NCBI RefSeq assembly: GCF_002160495.1
Contig: NZ_NFKR01000003.1
Coordinates: 62,001 to 126,000, forward strand
Source: Erysipelatoclostridium sp. An173
GTDB taxonomy: Bacteria; Bacillota_I; Bacilli_A; Erysipelotrichales; Coprobacillaceae
Reading direction: 5' to 3'
Length of the DNA stretch: 64,000 nucleotides
Shown here: positions 1-7,911 of the stretch, piece after piece
Position numbering within the stretch: position 1 is the stretch's first letter
Layout: every line of letters starts with the position of its first letter
Program-made: the position numbers and the translations under genes
The notes under the pieces: generated by a model
What the model was told of the DNA's origin: nothing
Seen by the model: the letters and a program-made list of their open reading frames with translations, nothing else
Database searches by the model: none

Positions 1-983
1 CCTGAAAAACCACCATATTCATCAACTAAAATAGCAATATGTTGATGATCTTCCTGTAGTTCTTTTAATAAATCATCAGTATTTTTTGATTCTAAAACAA
101 AATATGGTTTTCTTAAAAGCTTACTAATATCTACATTATCAAATCCAACTTTGCGAGCTTCAATAACAAAATCTTTCATATTCAAAATACCAATAATGTT
201 ATCGATTGACTTTTCATATATTGGAATTCGAGTATATCGCATTGTCATCATCTGTTCAATATTTTTACTTAAAGGATCTTCAATATCAATACAGTAGACC
301 TCTGTTCTTGGGGTCATGATATTTAATGCTAAACTTTCATCAAATTCAAAAATATTAGAAATCATATCACTTTCATTTTCATCAAAGACACCACTTTCTT
401 GACCACTTTTTACCAAAGAACGAAATTCTTCACGAGATATGGTATCTTCAGCATTTTCATCCTTCATACCAAAAATCATCAAGACAAATTTTGTTGACCA
501 AGATAAGATCTTAATAAATGGTGCTGCTATTTTACTAATAATTAAAACTGGTTTAGCACAAAACATTGAAAACCATTCTGCTTTTTGCAAAGCGATTCTT
601 TTAGGTACCAACTCACCAAAAATCAATGTAATAAATGAAATTAAAATGGTAATTAATACAACAGCAATCGTATCAGCATAAGGAACAGATAAACTTTTTA
701 AAAAGCTTGCAAAGGTAACTGAAATTCCTGTTGCAGCACTAGCAGAGTTAAAAAATCCAGCTAATGTAATAGCTACTTGAATAGTAGATAAAAAGTTAGT
801 TGGTTCCTCTAATAACTTTTCAACTAATTTGGCTTTTTTATTTCCAGCTTCACTTAAATTTTTTATTTTAGTTTTGTTGACAGAAACAATTGCCATCTCA
901 CTTGCTGCAAAATATGCATTAACTAACGTTAAAATAACAATTAAAACAATTTGAAATGAAATCGACTCGGGGCCTGAATCCAT
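1..983 (-). CDS. CNNM/CorC-type hemolysin-family membrane protein, 3' end beyond window
   Basis: Reading leftward from an ATG at 983-981 gives 327 codons that run off the window edge. The first roughly 190 residues hold several hydrophobic segments typical of the DUF21/CNNM transmembrane domain, including ITLAGFFNSASAATG and FGELVPKRIALQ. They are followed by a CBS pair that starts around the motif IMTPRTEVY and reaches VDEYGG before the edge, so the C-terminal CorC/HlyC domain is not visible. Family members are linked to divalent cation (Mg2+/Co2+) extrusion; the substrate here is not shown by the sequence. An AGGAG ribosome binding site precedes the ATG at good spacing. It follows a strong terminator, so it is probably transcribed alone. 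Confidence 0.88.
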   Translation of the reverse strand, partial: MDSGPESISFQIVLIVILTLVNAYFAASEMAIVSVNKTKIKNLSEAGNKKAKLVEKLLEEPTNFLSTIQVAITLAGFFNSASAATGISVTFASFLKSLSVPYADTIAVVLITILISFITLIFGELVPKRIALQKAEWFSMFCAKPVLIISKIAAPFIKILSWSTKFVLMIFGMKDENAEDTISREEFRSLVKSGQESGVFDENESDMISNIFEFDESLALNIMTPRTEVYCIDIEDPLSKNIEQMMTMRYTRIPIYEKSIDNIIGILNMKDFVIEARKVGFDNVDISKLLRKPYFVLESKNTDDLLKELQEDHQHIAILVDEYGGFS

Positions 984-1085
984 AAAATAATACACTCCTT
1001 TTTTATATAATTATATAATCTATATTCTATCAAAGTTAAAAACAAAAGTAAATATCAATGAAAAGTGAAGAATGTTAAGATTTGA

Positions 1086-1161
1086 TTAAAAAAGTGTATT
1101 AAATGAATTAAATCTTTAAAATTAGTCAAATTTTAAAGATTTAATCGCAATACACTTTTAA
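1086..1161 (-). terminator. Two-part stem-loop terminator after the MFS gene
   Basis: Nested inverted repeats: outer arms 1086-1100 and 1149-1161, inner arms 1108-1123 and 1129-1144 (TTAAATCTTTAAAATT and its complement). The outer right arm contains the stop codon of the leftward MFS gene. The structure ends the 4.4-1.2 kb operon before the hemolysin-family gene. Confidence 0.7.
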
Positions 1162-2372
1162 TCACTACATTTATTTTTAAAAATAATTCCACCAATAACA
1201 AACATAAAAGCAATAACGATTACACCATATTTTGAACTATCAGTCAATTGAGTAACAATTCCCATTAGTAAAGTTCCCATAAAAGAAGCTCCTTTACCAA
1301 ATATGTCAAATACACCGAAATATTCACTAGCCTGATTAGTAGGAATTATCTGAGTAAAATATGATCTAGATAATGCTTGAATTGCTCCTTGGAATACAGC
1401 TACAAAAACAGCTAAAACCCAGAATTTCCAAGCTGTATCTAACCATAAAGCAAATACAGCGATAAAGAAATAACCAGTAATACAAGTTAAAATTAAAGAT
1501 TTAACTGAATATTTTTTAGCTAGCTTACCAAATATCAAAGAAAATGGGAAAGCTACTACTTGAGTCATTAATAAAGCTAATAATAAACTGCTATCGTTAA
1601 TTCCAACATCTTTACCATATGAAGTTGCCATTTCAATAATCGTATAAACACCATCAATATAAAAGAAAAAAGCAATTAAGAAAAATAAAACTTTTTTATC
1701 ATTTTTAATATTCGTCAAAACTCGTTTAAGATTACCTAATACAGGTTCTTTTTTAGTCGAATAATTTACTTGGCGATAATTTTTTAATAAAGGAATTGTT
1801 GCTAAAAGCCACCATAAAGCATTAATAATAAATGCAATTGCAGTAGCTTGTACAGTTGTTAATCCAATTGAATTAGCTCCTAAAATTAATAATAAACTAA
1901 TAGTAAAAGGAATACAGCTGCCAATATATCCCCAGGCATAACCATGTGAAGAAACTTCATCAACTCGATCACTAGTTGTAATATCAACTAGCATTGAATC
2001 ATAAAATACTAAGCTAGTAGATAATCCAGTTTTAGCGATAATAAAGAGTACTAGAAAAGCAATCCAGCCAAGAGGAACAGCCATAGCAACTAAACATAAA
2101 ACCCCCATTAGCATAAAAAAGGTAAATATTGGTTTACGAAGATTTTTTTGATCACCAATACTACCAAGTGTTGGACCAGCTAAAGCTACTATTAGTGTTG
2201 AAATAGAAATCGCATAGCTGTAGTATGCTGTTGAATCACTTAAAGAAATCCCAGCACTAGAAGCCAGGTTTTTAAAATAAATAGGAATAATAGTGGAAAC
2301 TAAAAGGACAAAAGCCGAATTTCCAACGTCATATAAAATCCAGTATTTTTCTAATTTAGTTAGTTTATTCAT
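1158..2372 (-). CDS. MFS permease, UMF1/Atg22-like
   Basis: A 404-residue polytopic protein with about twelve hydrophobic segments. The N-terminus has the motif WILYDVGNSAFVLLVSTII, typical of the Atg22/UMF1 branch of the major facilitator superfamily, and a GPTLGSIGD loop after the second or third helix that matches the MFS loop 2-3 signature. It therefore most likely exports or imports a small metabolite by secondary transport; the substrate cannot be read from sequence. Its start overlaps by 8 bases the stop of the upstream phospholipase-like gene, so the two are translationally coupled. This coupling is the only clue to a shared role, perhaps lipid-derived metabolites. Confidence 0.85.
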   Translation of the reverse strand: MNKLTKLEKYWILYDVGNSAFVLLVSTIIPIYFKNLASSAGISLSDSTAYYSYAISISTLIVALAGPTLGSIGDQKNLRKPIFTFFMLMGVLCLVAMAVPLGWIAFLVLFIIAKTGLSTSLVFYDSMLVDITTSDRVDEVSSHGYAWGYIGSCIPFTISLLLILGANSIGLTTVQATAIAFIINALWWLLATIPLLKNYRQVNYSTKKEPVLGNLKRVLTNIKNDKKVLFFLIAFFFYIDGVYTIIEMATSYGKDVGINDSSLLLALLMTQVVAFPFSLIFGKLAKKYSVKSLILTCITGYFFIAVFALWLDTAWKFWVLAVFVAVFQGAIQALSRSYFTQIIPTNQASEYFGVFDIFGKGASFMGTLLMGIVTQLTDSSKYGVIVIAFMFVIGGIIFKNKCSD

Positions 2373-3147
2373 AATTAAAATCGAATCGGTTAGATATTCT
2401 AGTATTATTTAAGTAACTTTCATAATAACCAATTATCTCCTTTGTTGCAGTATTAATTGACTGATTAAATATATTAACCAGGATGTCAATATCGTCTTTA
2501 ATTAAAGGTTCTGGTTTTGCTTGCATTACCATTCCTAAATAACTCTTAGCATTAACTAATTTCATTCCTGTTAAGATTATGGTTCTTTTAATATTGCTTT
2601 GACAAGCAAATAATTGATTAAATCGTCGAAATGATTTTAGAGAAGTTAAAATTGTATCAGGTTTCAATTTAAAAAATGGAGCAATTATAGTAGCTGTATC
2701 TTTATTAGCGATAAGATGTTTAGCACTACAATAATTGAACTTATCATTATTAATAATCATAAAACGCTGATCTAAATCCCGTTCAATGGCATAATGAGAA
2801 ATTTCTTTATTCTCCATGACAGTATCAATAAAACCATGACATTCACTATCAAGAATAAAATGATTAATGAAACCGAAGATATAAGCTAAAGCGGCTTCAC
2901 TATTAGTTTCTTTAAGCTGTTCTTTAGCTTTTTCAAAAAAATCGCGAGCAATTTCTTGATGAAGACGATTTCCCAATTCATTTACATAATTATTTTTTAA
3001 AGGATGATAAAAAAACAAAATATCGGGACCTTGAAGACCAATATTGTAATAATTTCGATTGTTGTTGATGATTTCAACAATTTTAGGATGATCAAGCCTG
3101 CTTAAAACTTGATTTCCAAAGTGTTGATGTGTATAACTTGCGGGCAT
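2365..3147 (-). CDS. Zinc-dependent phospholipase C-like protein (paralogue 1)
   Basis: 260 residues with the PF00882-type pattern: N-terminal MPASYTHQHFG, then GPDILFFYHP, LHQEIARDFF, a central FILDSECHGFID and an ERDLD segment, supplying His and Asp residues that in this family bind zinc. No signal peptide is visible, which differs from secreted clostridial alpha-toxins and fits the cytoplasmic 'zinc dependent phospholipase C family' proteins common in gut Firmicutes. An AGGAGG-like site lies just upstream of the ATG. It is a paralogue of the next gene upstream (3307-4095); shared blocks occur along the full length. The substrate is unknown; phospholipid hydrolysis is inferred from the fold only. 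Confidence 0.82.
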   Translation of the reverse strand: MPASYTHQHFGNQVLSRLDHPKIVEIINNNRNYYNIGLQGPDILFFYHPLKNNYVNELGNRLHQEIARDFFEKAKEQLKETNSEAALAYIFGFINHFILDSECHGFIDTVMENKEISHYAIERDLDQRFMIINNDKFNYCSAKHLIANKDTATIIAPFFKLKPDTILTSLKSFRRFNQLFACQSNIKRTIILTGMKLVNAKSYLGMVMQAKPEPLIKDDIDILVNIFNQSINTATKEIIGYYESYLNNTRISNRFDFNYE

Positions 3148-3306
3148 ATAAAACCTCCTGTCTAAACCATTATAAATAGTTTAAATTATTTTGTCATGTT
3201 TAATAGTTTAAGTTTAAGTTAATTTTTAACTACAACCGATAGTAAGTATTATAGCAGTTTTAGTTAAAAATTGCATTTTAATAAATAAAAAAGACGATGA
3301 ACTCGT

Positions 3307-4095
3307 CTATTTAAAATTGCGGTTAAATCGATTACTTAAAGAATGTTCGTTTTTTAAAGCAGCAATAAAATCATTAATATAAACAACACACTCATCAATA
3401 CTTTGGTTAAATAACTTTTCTAACGCAATAATATCTAAAGCAATTTTTTGATTTGGTTGATAATTAACAACAAAGCCTTGAAACCTTTTAAAAGTAAAGG
3501 TTATTTTTAATACCAAATAAATCAAGCCTCTTTTATACAATTGCGGAGCCACCAATAAACGATCATAAAATTTCATTCCTTTTAAACTCTTATAAATATC
3601 TTTAATGCTCGCTTGAGGATAAAAGATAGCAATATTACTAACAATATCATCATTAATATGGATATGATTAGCTAAATGAGTTTTTAAAGGATTCAAACCA
3701 TCTTTGACCATAAAATAACGATCTAACTCAGTTTCTATTTCAAAATGAGTAGTTTTAGTCTTATCCATTATTTCATTTACTAAAGGATGACAATTACTAT
3801 CTAAAATAAAGTGACAAACAAAACCACAAAGATACGCAAACTGAGCCTGACTTTTAGTATGTTGTAATGTTGTTATTGCTGGAAGTAAAAACTCACAAGC
3901 TTTTTGTTGATGAATAGCACTGCCTAAGCGATTGATTTTGCTATGTAAATAGGGCCGATTATAAAATAAAATATCCGGACCATGAAGACCAATATTATAA
4001 AAATCAATATTATCATTAATAATTTTTTTTAGCTGGTCATCAAGCTGTTTTAAAACGATTTTACCTAAACGATAATGACTATATGAAGCAGGCAT
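3307..4095 (-). CDS. Zinc-dependent phospholipase C-like protein (paralogue 2)
   Basis: 262 residues starting MPASYSHYRLGKIVLKQLD, with GPDILFYNRP, IHQQKACEFL, FILDSNCHPLVNEIM and IETELDRYFM in the same order as the neighbouring paralogue, so the putative zinc ligands (His and Asp) are kept. No secretion signal is visible. The ATG overlaps the stop of the Spx-like gene by one base (TAATG), implying translational coupling. A 159-base gap separates it from paralogue 1; that gap holds no clear terminator, but T-rich runs and an AGGAGG site for the next gene. The pair probably arose by tandem duplication; activity is inferred from family membership. Confidence 0.82.
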   Translation of the reverse strand: MPASYSHYRLGKIVLKQLDDQLKKIINDNIDFYNIGLHGPDILFYNRPYLHSKINRLGSAIHQQKACEFLLPAITTLQHTKSQAQFAYLCGFVCHFILDSNCHPLVNEIMDKTKTTHFEIETELDRYFMVKDGLNPLKTHLANHIHINDDIVSNIAIFYPQASIKDIYKSLKGMKFYDRLLVAPQLYKRGLIYLVLKITFTFKRFQGFVVNYQPNQKIALDIIALEKLFNQSIDECVVYINDFIAALKNEHSLSNRFNRNFK

Positions 4096-4445
4096 TATTT
4101 TAATGTATCATATTCACTAGCTTTAAAACCAACTAAAACGCGATTTTCAGTTTCAACGATTGGTCTTTTAACAAGCATACCATCACTAGCTAGAAGTTCT
4201 AATTGTTCATCTTCACCCATTGTTGGTAATTTATCTTTTAAATTTAATTCACGATATTTTAATCCAGAAGTATTAAAGAATTTTTTAAGTGGCAAATTAC
4301 TTTTTTTATATAAAGCATGTAGTTCTTCTTTGTTTAATTTTTCTTCAACAATATGACGATCCTGGTGCTCTAAACCAAGTTGATCTAAGTATTTTTTAGC
4401 TTTTTTACATGTACTGCATTTTGGATATTCAATAAAATTCAACAT
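4095..4445 (-). CDS. Spx/ArsC-family thioredoxin-fold protein (YffB/Spx-like)
   Basis: 116 residues from the ATG at 4445, chosen because GAGGTG lies 6 bases upstream; the in-frame GTG nine bases earlier sits inside that site. The N-terminal EYPKCSTCKKAKKYLDQLG has the redox CxxC of the family, and the C-terminal half has the conserved RPIVET segment that corresponds to the ArsC cis-proline region. Members are either arsenate reductase-like enzymes or Spx regulators of thiol stress acting on RNA polymerase; length fits both. It is first in a leftward run with the phospholipase-like and MFS genes, which does not settle the role. Confidence 0.8.
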   Translation of the reverse strand: MLNFIEYPKCSTCKKAKKYLDQLGLEHQDRHIVEEKLNKEELHALYKKSNLPLKKFFNTSGLKYRELNLKDKLPTMGEDEQLELLASDGMLVKRPIVETENRVLVGFKASEYDTLK

Positions 4446-4526
4446 TTTTCTCACCTCGATTAATAGTTTACCTCATTTGACAATATAATAACAATATTAT
4501 GCTTAATTATTTATAAAGGAAATAAC

Positions 4527-4566
4527 ACTTCCTAACAGATAGGAATTTTCCTATCTGTTAGGAAGT
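4527..4566. promoter_or_regulatory. Perfect palindrome with two TTCCTA-N5-TAGGAA units, likely operator
   Basis: 18-bp arms (4527-4544 and 4549-4566) around the loop ATTT form an exact palindrome. It contains two units TTCCTA-N5-TAGGAA at 4529-4545 and 4548-4564. It lies between two divergent genes, so it is not needed as an end-to-end terminator, and a similar TTTCCTA-N4-TAGGAAA lies before the PTS operon at 7112-7129. An operator for the PRD regulator encoded next door is the simplest reading; a transcribed hairpin is the alternative. Confidence 0.55.
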
Positions 4567-4621
4567 TTAATTATAGATATAAATCCTAAAAATGTGTTAG
4601 TATGATAGCGGAGTTGATGTC

Positions 4622-6517
4622 ATGCTTAATAAACGTCAAAATCAAATTATTGACATATTAAATAATGATAATAATTGGATTACAGGGAAAGAACTTGCCA
4701 AATTATTAAATGTCTCTGATCGTACTATTAGATCAGATATCGATGTTATTAATAAGTTTTATGATTGTTTATTGATTAAATCAAATAAAAGATTAGGTTA
4801 TCAAATTGATGAAGCTTTGCTTTTTAAACAAGATATTGAAACTAAGGAACTTATTCCTCAAAACTCACATGAACGTTGTGTTTATATCATTCGAGAGTTG
4901 TTATTTAAAAGCAAAGAAATTAATTTAATAGCTTTACAAGACCAGGTTTTTGTTAGTGGTTATTCAATTGATAATGATATTAAAAAGATTCGTAAGATGA
5001 TAAGTGAATATCCTAGCTTAAAATTGATTAGATCAAAGAATTATATTAGCTTACGGGGAAATGAAGCAGATAAAAGAAAATTATATAAACAATTATTAAC
5101 TGAGGAAACTCATGGTAATTTCTTGAATTTAAATTCAATTGCTGATTTATGGTCAAATTTTGATTTATTAGAAATTAAAGATATCCTTGAGGATGTTTGT
5201 GAATTGTATAATTATCAAATTCGTGAAATTGATTTTCCAATGATTATGATTCATGCTGGTGTTGCAATTGAAAGAATTATTAATCGTAATTATATTAATA
5301 GTAAAACTGCTAAACATCATTTAAATAATAATATTGAATATCAAATTTCATATGAGTTTTTTCATCGGGTTAGTAAAACAATTGATATTGAGTTAGTAGA
5401 AGATGAAGTTGTTTTATTTGCTCAATTATTAATTGGTAGTTATCAAAAAGATGATGAAGATGAAAATTTAGATAAGTTATTAAATCAAATTGTTGATGCT
5501 GTAATTAAAGAAGTAAAAGATTATTTTGATATTAATTTTTCTAAAGATAAGGATTTTAAGCTAGGCTTAAAAATGCATTTACAACTATTACTAGAAAGAC
5601 AGCAAAACAATGTTACGATTACTAATATTTATCTTCAAGAGATAAAAAGAAAATACCCATTGGTTTTTGAAATGGCAATTAGAGCTGGTGAAGTAATTGC
5701 TGATATTTGCAAGATAAATGTTAAAGAAAATGAACTATCATTTTTAGCTTTACATTTAGGAGCTGCTTATGATCGTGTAAATTCGATTAAACGTTATCGA
5801 GCGGTTATAATTATCCCGCACAATCAAATGTTATCAAATATGTGTATTGATAAATTAAAACTTAGATTTGAAGAACGAATGGTAATTGTAAAAAGATATG
5901 GTTTTTATGAAGAAACGATGATAAAACAACAAGAACCAGATTTAATAATTACGACTGTACCATTAAAACATAATTTAAATATCCCGACAGTGCAAATAAC
6001 ATTATTTGTTAATTATGAAGATGAAAGTAAAGTTTTCCAGACTTTAAATCTTTTAGATAAACAACGTTATCATGAAGATTTTGTAGTATTAGTAAATGAA
6101 TTAATACGACCAGATTTATTTCATGTAAAAAAACAAATGGCTAGTTCCAAAGAGGTTATTGATTTTTTATGTGATGAATTAATTAGTAAAAATTTAGCCG
6201 ATGAAAGATATAAAGAAGATGTATTTAAACGTGAGTCAGTTTCGGCAACATCATTTGTAAATGGTTTTGCAGTACCACACTCGATTGAAATTACTTCAAA
6301 AGAATCTTGTATATCAATTATGATTTTAGATAAACCAGTAAAATGGGGTGATTTTGAGGTCAAATTAGTACTTTTATTAGCGATAAGAGATACCGATAGT
6401 CATCTGTTGAAAATATTTTTTGACTGGCTAAGTAGTATTGTTAGTGATTCTAATAAATTCAGACAGTTATTAGAGGTTAAAAATTATCAGGAATTTATTC
6501 AGCACGTTATTGAATAG
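4622..6517 (+). CDS. PRD-containing transcriptional activator with EIIB-like and EIIA domains
   Basis: 631 residues. Domains in order: N-terminal HTH (about 5-60, GKELAKLLNVSDRTIRSDID), a linker, two PTS regulation domains (about 185-400, each with conserved His, e.g. MIMIHAGVAIERI and LALHLGAAYDRV), a degenerate EIIB-like domain around 405-490 that lacks the usual active cysteine at its loop, and a C-terminal EIIA-type domain (about 505-630) with FAVPHS as phosphorylated His. This is the BglG/MtlR/LicR class of phosphorylation-controlled regulators. A palindromic site lies 60-95 bases upstream and a related site lies before the downstream PTS operon, so it probably senses flux through that PTS and activates it. 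Confidence 0.88.
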   Translation: MLNKRQNQIIDILNNDNNWITGKELAKLLNVSDRTIRSDIDVINKFYDCLLIKSNKRLGYQIDEALLFKQDIETKELIPQNSHERCVYIIRELLFKSKEINLIALQDQVFVSGYSIDNDIKKIRKMISEYPSLKLIRSKNYISLRGNEADKRKLYKQLLTEETHGNFLNLNSIADLWSNFDLLEIKDILEDVCELYNYQIREIDFPMIMIHAGVAIERIINRNYINSKTAKHHLNNNIEYQISYEFFHRVSKTIDIELVEDEVVLFAQLLIGSYQKDDEDENLDKLLNQIVDAVIKEVKDYFDINFSKDKDFKLGLKMHLQLLLERQQNNVTITNIYLQEIKRKYPLVFEMAIRAGEVIADICKINVKENELSFLALHLGAAYDRVNSIKRYRAVIIIPHNQMLSNMCIDKLKLRFEERMVIVKRYGFYEETMIKQQEPDLIITTVPLKHNLNIPTVQITLFVNYEDESKVFQTLNLLDKQRYHEDFVVLVNELIRPDLFHVKKQMASSKEVIDFLCDELISKNLADERYKEDVFKRESVSATSFVNGFAVPHSIEITSKESCISIMILDKPVKWGDFEVKLVLLLAIRDTDSHLLKIFFDWLSSIVSDSNKFRQLLEVKNYQEFIQHVIE

Positions 6518-6526
6518 GAGAATAAA

Positions 6527-7111
6527 ATGGCAACTAAGGTAGAAAGAAAAAAAAGAAATAAAAAGAAAAAATATAATTATATTGATGCTTCAATGACAAA
6601 GCGTTTTATAAGTTACATAATTGACTGGTATGTTGGGGCTTTATGTACAGCAATTCCAATTGCAATTACATCACAAAAGTTAACTAATACAATGTTAAAT
6701 CAAAACATTGTTGAATTTGAACAGCCTTATGGAATTATTTCCGGGGTAATAGCTGTATTATTTGCGATTTTCTATTTTGTGATAGTTCCAACTTATATTT
6801 ATCCAGGACAAACAGTTGGTAAAAGAATTTGTAAAATTAAAATTGTTCAAAACAATAATGAACCAGTAACAATTAAAAATATGTTATTACGACAATTATT
6901 AGGAATTATTGTTATTGAAGGGGTATTAGTTACTGCTAGTGCTATTTGGCATGAAGTTATTACGATTATTACCCAAATTAATTTTGTAACGCCATTGATG
7001 TACGCTGGATTTGTAGTTACAGCAGTTAGTATTTTGTTGTATTTATTTAAAGGTGAACATCGTGCTTTACATGACTATATTGGAAATACTAAGGTAGTTT
7101 CATGCAATTAA
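6527..7111 (+). CDS. RDD family membrane protein
   Basis: 194 residues with a very basic N-terminus (KVERKKRNKKKKYNY), then the RDD signature: MTKRFISYIIDWYVG with Arg and Asp in the first helix, and a YPGQTVGKRICKIKI loop between helices followed by a C-terminal RALHDYIGNTKVV. Four hydrophobic segments are visible. The function of RDD proteins is poorly known; some act in ion transport or as accessory proteins. It follows the PRD regulator by 9 bases and precedes the PTS operon, from which a possible operator and a TATAAT box separate it. Confidence 0.85.
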   Translation: MATKVERKKRNKKKKYNYIDASMTKRFISYIIDWYVGALCTAIPIAITSQKLTNTMLNQNIVEFEQPYGIISGVIAVLFAIFYFVIVPTYIYPGQTVGKRICKIKIVQNNNEPVTIKNMLLRQLLGIIVIEGVLVTASAIWHEVITIITQINFVTPLMYAGFVVTAVSILLYLFKGEHRALHDYIGNTKVVSCN

Positions 7112-7129
7112 TTTCCTAATACTAGGAAA
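7112..7129. promoter_or_regulatory. TTTCCTA-N4-TAGGAAA inverted repeat before the PTS operon
   Basis: Immediately after the RDD stop codon, arms 7112-7118 and 7123-7129 are exact inverted copies. The half-site TTCCTA matches the double palindrome at 4527-4566. A TATAAT hexamer at 7162-7167 and the RBS at 7181-7186 lie downstream, so the site is about 33 bases before the -10 element, right for an activator-type operator. It could also act as a weak hairpin at the end of the RDD gene. Confidence 0.5.
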
Positions 7130-7194
7130 AATGAATAATAAAAAAAACGGGTAATAAATTTTATAATAATACTATAAGATAAGGAGAATTGATT

Positions 7195-7515
7195 ATGGAA
7201 GGATTAGAATTAGTAAGTTTTAAAATTATTTCAGCAGTAGGAATGGCTAAATCAAGTTATATTGAAGCTATGAAGGCTGCAAGTGAGGGAGATTTTGAAT
7301 TAGCTAAAGCTAAGATCAAAGAAGGAGAAGAATCATTTAATGGTGGACATAGTGCTCATGGTGAATTGATTCAAAAAGAAGCAAGCGGTGAACATGTTGT
7401 ACCAACAATTTTATTGATGCATGCAGAAGATCAATTAATGTCAGCTGAAACTATTAAAGTAATGGCATTAGAAATCATTCGTTTAAATGAACGTGTTGCT
7501 GCATTAGAAAAATAG
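7195..7515 (+). CDS. PTS lactose/cellobiose-type EIIA
   Basis: 106 residues from the ATG at 7195. I prefer it over an in-frame TTG six bases earlier because AAGGAG (7181-7186) is then at normal spacing. The helical IIA-lac fold is shown by FKIISAVGMAKSSYIEA, AAxEGDFELAKAKIKEGEE and the active-site block LLMHAEDQLMS, where His76 corresponds to the phosphorylated His of LacF/ChbA. The protein passes phosphate from HPr to the EIIB encoded 50 bases downstream. It is first in an operon running to YitT, following the TATAAT element at 7162-7167. Confidence 0.93.
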   Translation: MEGLELVSFKIISAVGMAKSSYIEAMKAASEGDFELAKAKIKEGEESFNGGHSAHGELIQKEASGEHVVPTILLMHAEDQLMSAETIKVMALEIIRLNERVAALEK

Positions 7516-7564
7516 TAATAAGTATGAAAATACTGATTATAAAAAATAAAGGGAGGAAAAAAAG

Positions 7565-7888
7565 ATGAAAAAAATTTATTTATTTTGTAGTGCTGGAATG
7601 TCTACAAGTATGTTAGCAAGCAATATGCAAGATGTTGCTAATCAACATAAATTACCAATTAAAGTAGCAGCTTTTCCACACAACAAACTAGAAGAAATCA
7701 TTAGTAATGATCGTCCTGACTGTATTTTACTTGGACCACAAGTAAAATATATGTATGATGAAACAGTGGCTCAATTTGGAAGCCAAGGGATCCCTATTGC
7801 TGTAATCGACCAAGGTGATTATGGAATGATGAACGGAGAAAAAGTTCTTAAAACAGCAATTAAATTAATTAAGGGGAATAAAAAATAA
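7565..7888 (+). CDS. PTS lactose/cellobiose-type EIIB
   Basis: 107 residues with the phosphocysteine loop LFCSAGMSTSMLAS near the N-terminus (Cys8), followed by the typical CILLGPQVKYM segment of cellobiose/lactose IIB proteins. It accepts phosphate from EIIA and gives it to the sugar bound by EIIC. The RBS is GGGAGGAAAAAAAG before the ATG. It sits between the EIIA and EIIC genes in the same operon. Confidence 0.93.
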   Translation: MKKIYLFCSAGMSTSMLASNMQDVANQHKLPIKVAAFPHNKLEEIISNDRPDCILLGPQVKYMYDETVAQFGSQGIPIAVIDQGDYGMMNGEKVLKTAIKLIKGNKK

Positions 7889-7911
7889 AATAGAAAAGAG
7901 GGCAAACTATT

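Noticed and set aside
439-681. Plus-strand ORF of 80 codons
   Set aside because: It lies opposite the conserved CNNM/CorC-type coding frame, has no RBS and no recognisable domain.
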